Shown here piece by piece: positions 62,137 to 64,000 of a stretch of 64,000 bases of DNA. The DNA lies in contig NZ_JAAHIH010000004.1 of the NCBI RefSeq assembly GCF_010671925.1, forward strand, positions 310,001 to 374,000, written 5' to 3'. The stretch is from Moorena sp. SIOASIH. GTDB taxonomy: Bacteria; Cyanobacteriota; Cyanobacteriia; Cyanobacteriales; Coleofasciculaceae. The notes under the pieces were generated by a model. The model saw only the letters and a list, made by a program, of their open reading frames with translations. It did not search any database and had not been told where the DNA came from. Made by a program: the position numbers and the translations under genes. Position 1 is the stretch's first letter; each line of letters opens with the position of its first letter.

Positions 62137-63561
62137 GATTTTTTATTCTCCAATTAATTATTGCTGTTATATAAGATTATTGAGGGAATTATCTGGGCTT
62201 ATAATTAATGGATTGAGAGTAATTACCCAAATTCCTATCGTTGATTAGCCCTGACCGTGTCTTGATGCAATAGCGAGTGGGGGTTCCCCCCAAGACCGCA
62301 CTGCATCGCTTGTTAAAATTAGTAAAGTCATGGTATAGTAGATACATAAATTGATCAGTTTGAGGAGTTAGTAGTGAGCTAGTTGCTCTAGTATTGCTTG
62401 CTCTAGTATTGAGCGATAAGCGCGTTTAGAAACGAGTTGTGAAAATTCATAACCCCAAAATCATTGCTAGTGCGGTCATCCTGCTCCCGCTAGAGTTCGC
62501 AACCTATTTATAATTGCTGTAAGCCAATATGCATTTAAATTTCAGTCCGATCCACTTGTGCAAAAGCAGGTCTACCATCTCCCCATTTTGACCTATTCCT
62601 ATCAGCCCATATTCACAATTTAAATGTATAAATATTGTGTGAATAGTTTGTGAATATTGGTATTTATAAGATTAAGTTACAGCATTTATACTGTTATGAA
62701 TAAGTCAGAATTGTTCGGGAGTAATACTATTTAAAATTTAAGTTTTTTGATTTAATTTAACTGTAGCGTAATTCATCCCATAGTTAAACTAATTGTCGGA
62801 GATTTTAATAAAACTTTAATTCTTTATTGAATTAATAAAAAAAGATATCAAACTATGTAAATTATCCCCTTGATGATGTAAATAGTAAAACTCTTTTATG
62901 GGATAAAAGTAAATTTCCCAGGTTGGAGGTGGAGTTAAAGAGCGATCGCATTTTAATCCGATAGACAATCCCCCACACATTTGGAGCAACCTGTTTTAAC
63001 ATTGGTTCAGAGCCACCGAAATCAGCTGACAATAAATTCATAATTAACTCTAATTAACTTTATGTTGTAATCACGTTAATTTTTCCTTGCCTTCAATTAA
63101 ATGTTCTCTCCCTTGCTAGTAAATTCCGGACAGTTTTTCAGAAAAACTTTTGCTGCCATATAAGGTCAGTATCAGGTCAGTGAAGCTAACAGCCTATGCG
63201 CTACTTGAGGTGCTACTTGAGGTGCTAAGGGGGTTTTTATCTGGGTTGTAAACACAATTCTTGCTGAAAAAGGCAATAGGCATGCTAGCAAAAGGCAAGA
63301 GGGTAAAGAGATACAGAGTTTTATCGTCCAAGAAAAAAAGACCATACAGGTTTACATCTCATTTGGAAACGCTATAACAGCCTTTAGCTTTGAGCTAGTG
63401 TTCTGGTAGCTGCAGTCGTAAATAAAAACCGCAAGTAGGAGCGCACGGCGTGCGCCCCTATCAGATAAGCGGGTTTGGTGACCAGTTTTGCGTCAGTCTT
63501 GACCTAGTGATACCGAAATACCACCGCCATACCACCGCAATACCATTGAACGGTAACAGTA
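62137..63561. other. 1.4-kb intergenic region with repeats and a gene scrap
   Basis: Very AT-rich in 62600-62930. Contains a GATGCA...GCATCGC element (62264-62309), a HIP1 site at 62943, a GGAGCGCACGGCGTGCGCCCC palindrome near 63440-63460, and at 63020-63110 a minus-strand scrap (ELIMNLLSAD) matching the Rpn-type gene at 63562. It holds the lasso-operon promoter, but no clear -10/-35 pair could be chosen. No gene. Confidence 0.6.
62264..62309. repeat. 46-bp GATGCA...GCATCGC dispersed repeat, copy 2
   Basis: Related to 33789-33834: same ends, inner GTGGGGGTTCCCCCCAAGACC. Confidence 0.75.
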
Positions 63562-64000
63562 TCAATCCGATCGACTGTCTCCAAACCTTTCCAACAATTC
63601 CTGACGGGACAAGTTGGACAGGTTAAGCAGCACCTGAGTACGGTCTGTGATCGGCAACTGCATCAAAGGCTCAATTGTCCGGGATAATTCGAGATCAAGA
63701 GTGCCAAACCGCCCTGCTAGTAGATTTTCCACCATCAGGCGCTGTCCGTCTAAATTTCCTTGTTCTCTTCCTTGCTCTAAGGTTTCTTCCCGCCAACGCA
63801 AATAAGCTGGTGATAAATTCATAATTAACTCCCTCTCGTCTTCAGTTAAATCTTCACTTCCCTCTATTTTGATGCGCCAGTTGGCTAGAATCTCTAATAT
63901 GTTGCCCCGTAAGGGGTGTCCGACCGGTAGTGCTAGCAACTCATTAATGGCTTGGCTTTGAGTCTTATCCCGTCCCAAAATTCTTAACCAGAGGGTTTCT
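63562..64000 (-). CDS. Rpn/DUF4351-type protein, C-terminal part (cut by window edge)
   Basis: The frame continues past the right edge (ETLWLRILGRDK precedes the TTG that could be mistaken for a start). The visible 145 codons contain LPVGHPLRGNILEILANWRI, EDERELIMNLSPAYLRWREE, a LEQGREQG linker, and the DUF4351-like VENLLAGRFGTLDLELSRTIEPL. This is the C-terminal half of cyanobacterial Rpn-family (PD-(D/E)XK, transposase-31-like) proteins. The short GREQG stretch is usually longer in the family. Function is undefined; such genes multiply in these genomes. Confidence 0.85.
   Translation of the reverse strand, partial: ETLWLRILGRDKTQSQAINELLALPVGHPLRGNILEILANWRIKIEGSEDLTEDERELIMNLSPAYLRWREETLEQGREQGNLDGQRLMVENLLAGRFGTLDLELSRTIEPLMQLPITDRTQVLLNLSNLSRQELLERFGDSRSD

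Overview
The window looks like chromosomal DNA of a filamentous, secondary-metabolite-rich cyanobacterium of the Moorena/Lyngbya/Oscillatoriales type. The octamer GCGATCGC (HIP1) is frequent, the housekeeping genes are cyanobacterial (crtP-crtB, sqdB, clpS, DUF4870 and multi-PAS kinases), and about a third of the sequence is repeat-rich and non-coding, with heptanucleotide tandem repeats, short palindromic repeats and miniature mobile elements. The organism assignment is inference from gene content, not from a marker gene.

Layout. 1-9.8 kb is mostly housekeeping: sulfolipid synthesis (sqdB, cut by the left edge), a thioredoxin-like protein, sulfate assimilation (cysH), the carotenoid pair crtP-crtB, a DUF4870 protein, prfC, a conserved membrane protein and dapB. 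10.1-13.2 kb is a three-gene partner-switching module: STAS antagonist, receiver-SpoIIE phosphatase and RsbW-like kinase. 13.9-21.0 kb holds two unlike cytochromes P450, a TPP-dependent transketolase-like enzyme and a divergent aminotransferase-fold protein, possibly a small biosynthetic locus. 21.5-29.1 kb has an EF-hand protein, a DUF985 cupin, two hypotheticals, a Uma2 protein, and a luciferase-like monooxygenase plus Old Yellow Enzyme pair, separated by repeat arrays. 29.4-37.8 kb is a decaying accessory island: a NACHT-HEAT protein with a damaged 3' end, a second broken NACHT copy, a Doc-like toxin remnant, an ISKra4-type transposase remnant, a broken hicBA pair and a family of small exported proteins. 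Three kinds of small element can be seen inserted in these genes. 37.8-51.9 kb has a TPR protein, kinases and response regulators (including a 1523-codon PAS/GAF kinase followed by a receiver and a hybrid kinase), clpS, a DUF2103 gene, moaE and xthA.

52.2-62.1 kb is a lasso-peptide-type RiPP cluster read on the minus strand in the order B1 (PqqD-like RRE), B2 (transglutaminase-like leader peptidase), C (asparagine-synthetase-like cyclase without the glutaminase Cys), four tandem precursors, an HPr-kinase-like protein, an ABC exporter, and a second HPr-kinase-like protein whose start resembles that of B1. Three of the four precursors carry an unusually long tail with a Cys-flanked, calcium-loop-like DCDNNGNCD motif; the fourth is cut short by an internal duplication. 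An Rpn/DUF4351-type gene runs off the right edge.

The strongest unexpected signal is a family of exactly 24-nt inserts. Each has an 11-nt head (consensus WTCSCGWAGCG) and a 13-nt hairpin built as a 5-nt stem, 3-nt loop and 5-nt stem, and stem sequences differ between copies while pairing stays perfect. Six perfect copies were found, four lying exactly between GCG and ATCGC of a HIP1 octamer. A 187-bp MITE with 8-bp target duplication, an 87-bp TA-flanked MITE and a GTAAGCATTCAGC-bounded heptad element add further evidence of small-element mobility.
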